Positions 31,521 through 38,900 of a stretch of DNA of 42,814 nucleotides are shown here, one piece after another (within the stretch, counting starts at the first letter, position 1; each line of letters opens with the position of its first letter). A program made the position numbers and the translations under genes. Location of the stretch: the NCBI RefSeq assembly GCF_012034245.1, contig NZ_JAATEO010000040.1:1-42814 (forward strand). The letters run 5' to 3'. Below the pieces are notes generated by a model. That model had not been told where the DNA came from. It searched no databases and saw only the letters and a list, made by a program, of their open reading frames with translations. The stretch is from Micromonospora thermarum (GTDB taxonomy: Bacteria > Actinomycetota > Actinomycetes > Mycobacteriales > Micromonosporaceae).

Positions 31521-32573
31521 TCATGCCAGTCCCTCCACAGTCGGTGCGTCCGCGGCCGGACCGGGTTGCGGCACGGCGCCGACACCGAAGAAGGCCCGTC
31601 GGCGAAGCTGTGCCCACCGACCGGCCGGGCCGCGGTCGCGACCCCGGACCTGGGCGCCGCTGACCTCGGTCCCCGCGTGCCGCGCCGCCTCCTGGGCGGC
31701 CTCCGGCAGCGACCGTACGCCTTCCACCCGGGTCAGCGCAGCCCTGCGTTCCTGACCGGCGCCCAGGGCGGAGAGGAGCGTCGGCAGCAGCGCGGCGGCG
31801 GCCACGGCGTACCCCTCGGCGGACGGGTGGAACCGGTCCCAGGCGAACATCCGGCCCGGCTCGGCGGCGAACCGGGGGCCGAGCAGGTCACCGAGGGAGA
31901 CCGTCCAGCCGCCGGCCTCGACCACGGCCACCGTCTGGGCGGCGGCGAGCTGCCGGCTCCACCGGCGGGCCAGCCAGCGCAGCGGCGGCTGGATGGGCCG
32001 GATCGCGCCGAGGTCGGGGCAGGTGCCGACGACCACCTCGCAGCCGGCGGCGCGCAGCGCGGTGACCGCCTCGACCAGGTAGCGCACGGCGAGCGCGGGC
32101 GGGGTGCGGTTGGTGACGTCGTTGCCGCCGACCAGGATCACGGCGATGTCGGGGTGGCACTCCAGCGCCGCCTCGACCTGGTGCCGCAGACCGGCGGAGA
32201 GGGCGCCGACCACGGCGAACCGGTGCAGCCGGACCGGCCGTTGCAGCCGCCGGGACAGGCCGGTGGCGAGCAGCGAGCCCGGCGTCTCGCGGCGGCGGTG
32301 CACGCCGTACCCGGCGGCGGAGGAGTCGCCGAGGATGACCATGGTGATCGCGGGGCCGGGCAGCTTGGCGCCGTACACCCCGTCACAGCGCGGCGGCGGG
32401 GCCTCGGCCATCGGAATGGTGCGGCGGGCCTGGCGGGCCTGGCCGATCAGCACCCCGCCGGTGGCGACGGCGGCCGCCGCGGTCGCGCCCGTGCCGAACG
32501 CGACCATCCGGGCGACCCGCCGGACGGTGCGCCAGCGCGGACCGGCCGGAACGACGGAACCAGCGACCCCCAT
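31521..32573 (-). CDS. SGNH/GDSL hydrolase, membrane-anchored (copy 2)
   Basis: The 350-residue paralogue of the downstream gene has an N-terminal hydrophobic segment (MVAFGTGATAAAAVATGGVL). Its SGNH blocks are MVILGDSSAAGYGV (Ser), LVGGNDVTN and WDRFHPSAEGY (Asp and His). Shared unusual phrases such as VVVGTCPDLGA and AQTVAV followed by AGG show common origin with copy 1. It has an extra C-terminal tail of about 75 residues rich in Arg, Ala and Gly without known motifs. The two genes are probably one transcript, this one first. Its start ATG is at 32573; no strong ribosome site was seen. Confidence 0.86.
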   Translation of the reverse strand: MGVAGSVVPAGPRWRTVRRVARMVAFGTGATAAAAVATGGVLIGQARQARRTIPMAEAPPPRCDGVYGAKLPGPAITMVILGDSSAAGYGVHRRRETPGSLLATGLSRRLQRPVRLHRFAVVGALSAGLRHQVEAALECHPDIAVILVGGNDVTNRTPPALAVRYLVEAVTALRAAGCEVVVGTCPDLGAIRPIQPPLRWLARRWSRQLAAAQTVAVVEAGGWTVSLGDLLGPRFAAEPGRMFAWDRFHPSAEGYAVAAAALLPTLLSALGAGQERRAALTRVEGVRSLPEAAQEAARHAGTEVSGAQVRGRDRGPAGRWAQLRRRAFFGVGAVPQPGPAADAPTVEGLA

Positions 32574-32723
32574 GCACCGACATTATCGCGACCTTGCGAC
32601 ATGCCGCTGTCACCGTCACGGCACGCCGGTGCCTGGAAATCGACGTGTCCGGGTACCTGTTCCCACGACCCCCGCCGCGGTTGCGCCGGGGCGGCACCCT
32701 GACGTTCGGGAGGGAGCGACGAG

Positions 32724-33080
32724 ATGGGGAAGACACTGCAACGGCGCGCGGCGTTCACCGCGCTGGCCCGCGCGCTCATGGTCGGGGCCCGGGGCGGGCC
32801 GTCACTCGGGGCGCGGCTGGCCGCGCTGCCCCGGATGATCCGGGCGACGGCCCGGGGGGAGTACGACGGCGGCCTGCGGCTGGCCCTGATGACGGCGGCG
32901 ACGGCGTACATCGTCTCGCCGGTCGACCTGCTGCCGGAGATCCCGTTGGCGATCTTCGGCCTGGCCGACGACGCAGTCATGGTCACCTGGCTGGCCGGCA
33001 GCGTGCTGGCGGAGACCGAGCGCTTCCTGGAGTGGGAGAAGCGCCGCGCGTCCGTCGTCCCGGGCGAGGTGGTCGGCTGA
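32724..33080 (+). CDS. YkvA family (DUF1232) membrane protein
   Basis: The 118-residue protein carries the DUF1232 signature ATAYIVSPVDLLPEIPLAIF followed by GLADDAVMVTWLAG, a hydrophobic hairpin with conserved acidic residues. The N-terminus is basic (MGKTLQRRAAFTALARALM). Its function in bacteria is unknown. GGGAGGGAGCG lies upstream of the ATG as a ribosome site. It is divergent from the SGNH pair and is followed at 78 nt by cbs. Confidence 0.88.
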   Translation: MGKTLQRRAAFTALARALMVGARGGPSLGARLAALPRMIRATARGEYDGGLRLALMTAATAYIVSPVDLLPEIPLAIFGLADDAVMVTWLAGSVLAETERFLEWEKRRASVVPGEVVG

Positions 33081-33157
33081 CGGCACGTAGGCTGGGCGCG
33101 AGTATTCGTCTGCCCGGCCGCCCACCCGGCGGCGCCGGAGGAGAAGGGCACAACCAG

Positions 33158-34528
33158 GTGCAGTACTACGACAACGTCGTCGAGTTGATCGGCAACACCC
33201 CGCTGGTACGGCTGCGCAACGTCACCGAGGGCATCCAGGCGACCGTCCTGGCGAAGGTGGAGTACCTGAACCCCGGCGGGTCGGTCAAGGACCGGATCGC
33301 CCTGCGCATGGTCGAGGACGCCGAGAAGGCGGGCATCCTCAAGCCGGGCGGCACGATCGTCGAGCCGACCAGCGGCAACACGGGCGTCGGGCTGGCACTG
33401 GTGGCCCAGCTCAAGGGCTACCGGTGCGTGTTCGTCTGCCCGGACAAGGTGAGCCAGGACAAGCAGGACGTGCTGCGCGCGTACGGGGCCGAGGTCGTGG
33501 TCTGCCCGACCGCCGTCGCCCCGGAGGACCCGCGCTCCTACTACAACGTGTCGGACCGGCTGGCCCGGGAGATCCCCGGCGCCTGGAAGCCCAACCAGTA
33601 CGCGAACCCGGCGAACCCCCGCTCCCACTACGAGACCAGCGGGCCGGAGCTGTGGAAGCAGACCGAGGGCCGGATCACCCACTTCGTCGCGGGTGTCGGC
33701 ACCGGCGGCACGATCTCCGGCATCGGCCGCTACCTGAAGGAGGCGTCCGAGGGGCGGGTCCGGATCGTCGGCGCGGACCCGGAGGGCTCGGTGTACTCCG
33801 GCGGCACCGGCCGCCCGTACCTGGTCGAGGGCGTCGGCGAGGACTTCTGGCCGGAGACCTACGACCGGGGCGTCGCCGACGAGATCATCGAGGTCTCCGA
33901 CAAGGCGTCGTTCGAGATGACCCGCCGTCTGGCGCGCGAGGAGGGGCTGCTGGTCGGCGGCTCCTGCGGCATGGCGGTCGTCGCGGCGCTGGAGGTGGCC
34001 CGCAAGGCCGGCCCGGACGACGTGGTCGTGGTGCTGCTGCCGGACGGTGGCCGGGGCTACCTGTCCAAAATATTCAACGACAACTGGATGGCCCGGTACG
34101 GCTTCCTGGACAACTCCGGCTCGGAGCCGACCGTCGCCGACGCGCTCGCCGCCAAGCCGGGCGCTCTGCCCGAGCTGGTGCACGTGCACCCGACCGAGAC
34201 GGTCCGCGACGCGATCGACTACATGCGCGAGTACGGCGTCTCGCAGCTGCCGGTGCTGAAGGCCGAGCCGCCGGTGGTGACCGGCGAGGTGGCCGGGTCG
34301 ATCGCGGAGAAGGACCTGCTCGACGCGCTCTTCACCGGGCAGGCCCACCTGCACGACACCATCGAGCGGCACATGGCCGACCCGCTGCCGATGGTCGGCG
34401 GCGGCCAACCGGTCAGCGAGGCGGTGGCCCTGCTGGAGAAGTCCGACGCCGCCCTCGTGCTGGTCGACGGCAAGCCCAAGGGTGTGCTCACCCGGCAGGA
34501 TCTGCTCGCCCACCTCGGCGCCCGCTGA
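33158..34528 (+). CDS. cbs: Cystathionine beta-synthase
   Basis: The enzyme condenses serine and homocysteine to cystathionine (transsulfuration). At 456 residues it is the usual actinobacterial length. The PLP-binding Lys44 is in PGGSVKDRIA, the substrate loop is EPTSGNTGVGLA, the PLP phosphate loop is GVGTGGTISGIGRYL, and SCGMAVVAAL is near the end of the catalytic domain. A C-terminal pair of CBS domains follows (VHPTETVRDAIDYMREYG, and DPLPMVGGGQPVSEAVALLE), probably a nucleotide- or AdoMet-sensing regulatory module. The GTG at 33158 is preceded by GGAGGAGAAGG about 10 nt upstream. A strong terminator follows. Rv1077 is the mycobacterial counterpart. Confidence 0.95.
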   Translation: MQYYDNVVELIGNTPLVRLRNVTEGIQATVLAKVEYLNPGGSVKDRIALRMVEDAEKAGILKPGGTIVEPTSGNTGVGLALVAQLKGYRCVFVCPDKVSQDKQDVLRAYGAEVVVCPTAVAPEDPRSYYNVSDRLAREIPGAWKPNQYANPANPRSHYETSGPELWKQTEGRITHFVAGVGTGGTISGIGRYLKEASEGRVRIVGADPEGSVYSGGTGRPYLVEGVGEDFWPETYDRGVADEIIEVSDKASFEMTRRLAREEGLLVGGSCGMAVVAALEVARKAGPDDVVVVLLPDGGRGYLSKIFNDNWMARYGFLDNSGSEPTVADALAAKPGALPELVHVHPTETVRDAIDYMREYGVSQLPVLKAEPPVVTGEVAGSIAEKDLLDALFTGQAHLHDTIERHMADPLPMVGGGQPVSEAVALLEKSDAALVLVDGKPKGVLTRQDLLAHLGAR

Positions 34529-34531
34529 GCG

Positions 34532-34574
34532 GTGAGAGAAGGGCCCCTCGTCAGACCAGGGGCCCTTCTCTCAC
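34532..34574. terminator. Perfect 17-bp bidirectional terminator
   Basis: GTGAGAGAAGGGCCCCT (34532-34548) pairs perfectly with 34558-34574 around a 9-nt loop, between the convergent cbs and HtrA-like genes. Confidence 0.93.
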
Positions 34575-34590
34575 GCCGCCGCCGACCCGG

Positions 34591-35547
34591 TCAGCGGTTC
34601 AGTTCCATCGGCACCGCGACCACGTCGACCAGCGCGCCCTTGCGGAGCACGGTCACCGGAAGCCGGCTGCCGATGGCGTCGCCCAGCATCAGCCGTTGCA
34701 GCCCCTGGCCGTCGCTGACCGGCCGGCCGCCGGCGGACAGGATCACGTCGCCCAGGTAGATGCCGGCCATCCCGGCGGGGCTGCCCGGCACCACCTCCAC
34801 GACCCGCAGGCCGCGCCGCTGGCCGGTGCGCGCGACGATCTCCGGGGGCAGCGGCATTGGCACGCTCGCCACCCCCAGCCAGGCCCGGCGTACCCGCCCG
34901 TGGGCCGTGAGGTCGCGGATGATCTGCCGGGTGGTGGCGTTGATGGGTACGGCGAGGCCCAGCCCGTACCCCGCGACCGCGGTGTTCACCCCGACCACCC
35001 GGCCGGCGGAGTCGGCGAGCGCGCCGCCGGAGTTGCCCGGGTTGAGCGCCGCGTCGGTCTGGATGACGTCCTCGATGAGGCGGGTGACCCGGCCGTCCCG
35101 CGCCGGCAGCGACCGCCCGAGCCCGGACACGACCCCGGCGGTGACCGAGCCGGCCAGCCCCATCGGGTTGCCGACGGCCACGACGAGCTGGCCGATACGC
35201 AGCCCGTCGGCGTCACCCAGCTCGACCGGCGGCACGGTGGTCTCCTCGACGCGGAGCACCGCCAGGTCGGAGAGCGGGTCGGCGCCCACGACGCGGAACC
35301 GGGTCTCGGTGCCGTCGCCGAACGTCGCCGAGCCGTCCCGCGCGCCCTCCACCACGTGGGCGCTGGTCAGCAGCAGGCCGTCGGTGCCGACGGTGACGGC
35401 GGAGCCGGCACCGCCGCCGCGGGCGGTCCGCACGGAGAGCGCGGCCACGCTCGGCAGCACCCGCGCCGCCACCGCCGTGACGACCTGGGAGTACGCGTCC
35501 AGCGCGGCCTCCTCGGCCGGGCCGGAGGCGGTGCGATCGATGTCCAT
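34591..35547 (-). CDS. HtrA/DegP-like S1C serine protease without visible export signal
   Basis: This 318-residue protein has a trypsin-like domain and one C-terminal PDZ domain. The catalytic triad is His in LLTSAHVVEG, Asp in DPLSDLAVLRV and Ser in DAALNPGNSGGALADS. The PDZ part includes GLRVVEVVPGSPAGMAGIYL and GDVILSAGGRPVSDGQGLQ. HtrA proteases degrade or refold misfolded proteins, usually outside the cytoplasm. Here the N-terminus (MDIDRTASGPAEEAALDAYS) has no signal or membrane helix, so it may act in the cytoplasm or the true start may differ. An in-frame ATG at 35667 would extend into the GNAT gene and adds no signal. It is the last gene after rnz and the GNAT, 61 nt downstream of the latter. 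Confidence 0.9.
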   Translation of the reverse strand: MDIDRTASGPAEEAALDAYSQVVTAVAARVLPSVAALSVRTARGGGAGSAVTVGTDGLLLTSAHVVEGARDGSATFGDGTETRFRVVGADPLSDLAVLRVEETTVPPVELGDADGLRIGQLVVAVGNPMGLAGSVTAGVVSGLGRSLPARDGRVTRLIEDVIQTDAALNPGNSGGALADSAGRVVGVNTAVAGYGLGLAVPINATTRQIIRDLTAHGRVRRAWLGVASVPMPLPPEIVARTGQRRGLRVVEVVPGSPAGMAGIYLGDVILSAGGRPVSDGQGLQRLMLGDAIGSRLPVTVLRKGALVDVVAVPMELNR

Positions 35548-35608
35548 GCCGCTGGCAACGCCGCCGGGTCGGGGCGCATGCCCGGATCCGCTCAGAGCGA
35601 ACGCTCCC

Positions 35609-36118
35609 TCACACCTCGCGGGCGTAGCGGAGCTGGGGGGTGAGGACGGACCCGATCCGGTCCTCACGTTCCGCGCCGGTCGGCGTCCAGCCCCCGCGCT
35701 CGTAGAAGCGCCGCGCGTTGGTGTTCTCCCGCAGCACCCAGAGCGCCGCGCGACGCCAACCGCGCGCCCGCATCGCGGCCAACGCGTCGATCATCAGCTC
35801 GCGTCCCACGCCGCGGCCCTGCTCGGCCGGCTCCAGGTGGATCGCGTACAGCAGGCCGGTGGCGGGGTCGCCCTCGTCGTCGGGGCCGACGTAGCTGAAG
35901 CCGGCCAGCGTGCCGTCCCGCTCGGCGAGCGTCATCCGGTGGCTGTCCCGTTCCCAGCCCCACCGCTCGGTCCAGTACCGCCCCATCGCCTCGCCGGTGG
36001 GCTCGGCCAGGGCCTCGGGCGGCAGGAAGAAGGAGTACGCCGCGACCCGGGACCGCTGGTGCAGCGCACCGACCGCCATCAGGTCGTCCGCGGTGGCGGG
36101 ACGCAGCGTGATCGTCAT
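35609..36118 (-). CDS. GNAT-family N-acetyltransferase
   Basis: This 169-residue GNAT has LRPATADDLMAVGALHQRSR at the N-terminus, IHLEPAEQGRGVGRELMIDA as the acetyl-CoA-binding loop, and LWVLRENTNARRFYERGGWT at the end, all typical. The substrate is unknown. Its ATG at 36118 overlaps the rnz stop as ATGA, so the two are translationally coupled. The HtrA-like gene follows. Confidence 0.92.
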   Translation of the reverse strand: MTITLRPATADDLMAVGALHQRSRVAAYSFFLPPEALAEPTGEAMGRYWTERWGWERDSHRMTLAERDGTLAGFSYVGPDDEGDPATGLLYAIHLEPAEQGRGVGRELMIDALAAMRARGWRRAALWVLRENTNARRFYERGGWTPTGAEREDRIGSVLTPQLRYAREV

Positions 36119-37038
36119 CCGGCCGAGGGTACCCGCCGGGGCGGGACCGGCACGGTCATCAGGTCCTCGGCGATCACCAGGTCACCGTCGAAGTGCTTCC
36201 GGGCCTCGTCGGCGAAGCGGGCCAGGTCCGCGTACCGCTGGGAGAAGTGGGTGAGCACGAGCCGGCGTACGCCCGACTCGCTGGCCACCCGCGCGGCCTG
36301 CGCCGCCGTGAGGTGGCCGGCCTCGGCGGCGAGCGTGGCCTCCGACTCCAGGAACGTCGACTCGATGACCAGCAGGTCGGCGTGCTCCGCCAGGGCGTAC
36401 ACCCCGTCGCAGAGGCCGGTGTCCATCACGAAGGCGAACCGCTGCCCCGGCCGGGGGACGCTCACCTCGTCCCGGGTGACGCGACGTCCGCCGACGTCGA
36501 GGTGGCCGACGCGGAGCAGCTCGCCGACGGCCGGGCCGACGATCCCGTACGCGGACAGCTTCTCCGGCAGCATGCGGCACCCGTCCGGCTCTACCAGCCG
36601 GTAGCCGTACGTCTCGATGGGGTGGCGCAGCCGGCGGGCCTCCAGCGTGCCGCCGCGCAGCGTGATCCGCTGCCCGTCGGCGTCGATCGGCTCGACGGCC
36701 AGCTCGGCGGTCTCGTGGAAGCTCGACGCGTGCCGCAGCCGGGCGAAGTACTCGGCGCCGCCGGCCGGGAAGTGCACCGCCACCGGACGCGGGACCCGGT
36801 CGAGGGAGAGGCGCTGGATCATGCCGGGCAGCCCGAGGCAGTGGTCGCCGTGGAAGTGGGTGACGCAGATCCGGGTCAGGTCGGTGGCGGTGACCGTGCT
36901 GTGCAGCAGCTGCCGTTGGCTGCCCTCGCCCGGGTCGAAGAGGATCACCTCGTCGTCCCAGCGCAGCACGTACCCGTTGTGGTTGCGCACCCGGGTCGGC
37001 GCCTGGCTGGCCGTCCCGAGCACCACCAGCTCGCGCAT
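36115..37038 (-). CDS. rnz: Ribonuclease Z
   Basis: RNase Z cleaves tRNA precursors at the 3' end so CCA can be added. That is needed for tRNAs like the one at 27622, which lacks an encoded CCA. The 307-residue metallo-beta-lactamase-fold protein has ELVVLGTASQAPTRVRNHNG, the zinc motif HFHGDH (His61, His63, Asp65, His66), MDTGLCDGV and LVLTHFSQRYAD, and the exosite region near VPRPVAVHFPAG. The ATG at 37038 gives the conserved start, but a GTG at 37044 sits 6 nt after GGGGAG and may be the real initiator. A structured leader and the micro-ORF at 37233-37271 lie upstream. Confidence 0.95.
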   Translation of the reverse strand: MRELVVLGTASQAPTRVRNHNGYVLRWDDEVILFDPGEGSQRQLLHSTVTATDLTRICVTHFHGDHCLGLPGMIQRLSLDRVPRPVAVHFPAGGAEYFARLRHASSFHETAELAVEPIDADGQRITLRGGTLEARRLRHPIETYGYRLVEPDGCRMLPEKLSAYGIVGPAVGELLRVGHLDVGGRRVTRDEVSVPRPGQRFAFVMDTGLCDGVYALAEHADLLVIESTFLESEATLAAEAGHLTAAQAARVASESGVRRLVLTHFSQRYADLARFADEARKHFDGDLVIAEDLMTVPVPPRRVPSAG

Positions 37039-37066
37039 CGACACGGTGATCTCCCCGGAGATGAAA

Positions 37067-37130
37067 CGACCCCCGGGGCTTCCGCGCTCGCGCGCGGGCC
37101 GGCTGGACTGGGCCGGCACCCCGGGGGTCG
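37067..37130 (-). promoter_or_regulatory. Inverted repeat in the rnz leader
   Basis: CGACCCCCGGGG (37067-37078) pairs perfectly with 37119-37130. The 40-nt interior has its own GC-rich helices (GGCCGGC-type). It lies between the micro-ORF and rnz, 29-92 nt before the ATG on the minus strand. It could act as an attenuator, a terminator for the micro-ORF transcript or an mRNA stability element. The rest of the gene-free stretch 37039-37446 holds the micro-ORF, small hairpins (CCCC-GCGA-GGGG type at about 37195-37206) and otherwise nothing recognised. Confidence 0.55.
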
Positions 37131-37232
37131 GGTGGCTGTCGTGGATTCGCCGCACCGCTGCCACACGGTCTCGACGATGGTGCCTGAGCCCACCCCTCGC
37201 GGGGCGGACGGATTTACTGTCGAGGACAGCGG

Positions 37233-37271
37233 CTAGCGGACAGCCACCTCACGAGTCCGATTGCTATACAA
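37233..37271 (-). CDS. 12-codon micro-ORF with ultra-strong ribosome site
   Basis: A TTG at 37271 opens a frame encoding MYSNRTREVAVR and ending in TAG at 37233-37235. It directly follows GGAAAGGAGGTGGTCCAG (37274-37291, minus strand), which could pair nearly end to end with the 16S rRNA tail. A second frame starting with GTG at 37282 (22 codons, stop TAA at 37214) overlaps but lies inside that site. The region is less GC-rich than its surroundings. I think I have seen similar sequences in other actinobacteria but cannot name them. It may be a leader peptide for rnz, a stand-alone peptide or a ribosome-binding RNA. Confidence 0.45.
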   Translation of the reverse strand: MYSNRTREVAVR

Positions 37272-37273
37272 GT

Positions 37274-37291
37274 CTGGACCACCTCCTTTCC
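37274..37291 (-). promoter_or_regulatory. Extended Shine-Dalgarno of the micro-ORF
   Basis: The plus strand here reads CTGGACCACCTCCTTTCC. The 3' end of bacterial 16S rRNA reads CTGGATCACCTCCTTTCT, identical at 16 of 18 positions. The minus-strand RNA could therefore pair along about 17 nt of the rRNA tail, allowing wobble. No other gene in the window has such a site. Confidence 0.75.
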
Positions 37292-37446
37292 CGTGTACCG
37301 CCACGCTATCCAGAGCCCGATGGCCCGGGCAACGGATTTCGATCACAGGCACCACCGGGAGTGCGTTCCCGCTGTTCACCGTCCCGCCGGCTACTCGACA
37401 TGCGGAACTGCCTGCGCGGGAGTGAGCCGCGGGTCATCATCGGCTC

Positions 37447-37767
37447 ATGGTGACGAGGGAAGCGGGATCCGGGCCGCCGCGACCGGCCCGCGGAGCACGC
37501 CGGCGGGTCCGGGCGTGGGTCGCCTGGGCCGCGGCGGTGCTCGTCCTCTGGATCCTCAGCCAGCCGATCGGCGCGGCCGCCGGCCCGGAGTGGGCCGAGG
37601 AGGTGGCGCTGGTGCTGGTGATCGCCGTGGCCGTCGTCTCCGCCCCGCCGGTGCTCGCCCGCATCAGCACGCTGCCCGTCGACCTGCCGCCCGCCGACGG
37701 GCGCGGTCAGGAGGCGGCGGTGATCCCGATCGGTCCCTCGCGCGGGCCCTCCTCGTTGGCGGGCTGA
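37447..37767 (+). CDS. Small two-helix membrane protein
   Basis: The 106-residue protein has a basic N-terminus (PPRPARGARRRVRAW) and two hydrophobic segments (VAWAAAVLVLWILSQPIG and EVALVLVIAVAVVSAPPVLA), with a polar C-terminus. I do not recognise a family. It is the most plausible coding frame here, but it overlaps the end of the convergent M42 gene by 61 nt (37707-37767), so it could be shorter or spurious. It lies between the micro-ORF region and the osmolyte operon. Confidence 0.5.
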   Translation: MVTREAGSGPPRPARGARRRVRAWVAWAAAVLVLWILSQPIGAAAGPEWAEEVALVLVIAVAVVSAPPVLARISTLPVDLPPADGRGQEAAVIPIGPSRGPSSLAG

Positions 37768-38900
37768 ACGGCCAGCGACGGGAAGTCCGCCAGGTCGCCC
37801 TCCGGCTCCGCGTCCCACTCGGGGAAGACCAGGTCGCACTGGAGGTAGAGGCAGAGCAACTGGGTCAGGTGGCGCAGCCCGTCCAGGTGGGTGCGCTCGT
37901 GGCCGTGGGTGGCGTCCACCCCGAAGCCGAGCAGCGCCACCCGGGCGTGGGCGCCCGCCTCGACGGCCGCCGCCACGTCCGAGCGGTAGTAGTCGAACAC
38001 GTCACGGACCAGGTCGACCTGGTGCTCCCGGGCGATCGACGCCAGGTTGCGGGTCAGGTGGTAGTCGAACGGGCCCACCCCGTCGCCCATGGCCAGCGTC
38101 GCCGCGTTCTCCCGGGACTGCTGACCGGGGGCCACCACGGCCGCGTCGACCGAGACGATCTCCGCCACGTCGGGGTCCAGGCCGTGCGAGGCGCCGTGGC
38201 CGATCTCCTCGGTCACCGTGATCAGCAGGTGTGCGGTGACCGCCGGGGTGACGCCCGCGTCGACCATCGCCTTGAACGCGGTCAGCACGGCGGCGACGCC
38301 GGCCTTGTCGTCGAGGTGGCGGGACTTCACGTACCCGGACGGGGTGATCTGCGGGTTGGGCAGCAGCGCCACGAAGTCGCCCGCGTCGATGCCCAGCGCG
38401 CGCAGCCCGGCGATGTCGTCGACCGGCTCGTCCACGCGCACCTCGACCAGTTCCCAGCCGATGCCCTGGGAGTCGACGGCCTCGTTGTAGCGGTGGCCGC
38501 TCGCCTTCAGCGGGAGCACCTGGCCGGTGATCACCCGGTCCAGGTCGTCGGTGAAGATCCGGACGTGCGCGCCCTCGGCGAAGCGGGCGCTGTGCGTACC
38601 GATCGGCTTCAGCTCCAGCCGGCCGTTCTCCTTGAGCCGCTTCACCATGCCGCCGATGGTGTCCGTGTGCACCACGATCGCCCGGTCCGCGCCGGTGGTA
38701 CGGGGACCGGGCAGGCAGGCGCTGAGCGCGCCGCGCCGGGTCAGCGTCGACGGGATCCCGAGCGCGGCCAGCCGTTCGCCCACGTACTGCTGCACGTGGT
38801 CGGTACGCCCCGACGGGCTCGGGATCTCCAGCAGCTCCAACAGCACCTGGCGCAGGTAGTCGAGGTCGAGGGGGAGCGGAGCGGGCTTGTTCGCGGTCAT
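37707..38900 (-). CDS. M42-family hydrolase of the NAGGN trio
   Basis: This 397-residue zinc aminopeptidase-type protein belongs to the 'trio' M42 group found with the two NAGGN synthesis genes. Metal and active-site residues are visible: His78 in VVHTDTIGGM, Asp in RHLDDKAGVAAVL (about 197-198), the Glu pair in TVTEEIGHGAS (231-232), Asp in SVDAAVV, and His in VDATHGHERTHLDG. The ATG at 38900 overlaps the ligase stop as ATGA. Its exact role in N-acetylglutaminylglutamine amide metabolism is not settled; turnover or removal of a blocking group are possibilities. The C-terminus overlaps the small convergent membrane gene. Confidence 0.9.
   Translation of the reverse strand: MTANKPAPLPLDLDYLRQVLLELLEIPSPSGRTDHVQQYVGERLAALGIPSTLTRRGALSACLPGPRTTGADRAIVVHTDTIGGMVKRLKENGRLELKPIGTHSARFAEGAHVRIFTDDLDRVITGQVLPLKASGHRYNEAVDSQGIGWELVEVRVDEPVDDIAGLRALGIDAGDFVALLPNPQITPSGYVKSRHLDDKAGVAAVLTAFKAMVDAGVTPAVTAHLLITVTEEIGHGASHGLDPDVAEIVSVDAAVVAPGQQSRENAATLAMGDGVGPFDYHLTRNLASIAREHQVDLVRDVFDYYRSDVAAAVEAGAHARVALLGFGVDATHGHERTHLDGLRHLTQLLCLYLQCDLVFPEWDAEPEGDLADFPSLAVQPANEEGPREGPIGITAAS

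Noticed and set aside
37274..37291. A 16S rRNA gene fragment on the plus strand
   Set aside because: The similarity is limited to the anti-Shine-Dalgarno tail; the sequence before it (TTGCTATACAAGT) does not match the 16S 3' region.
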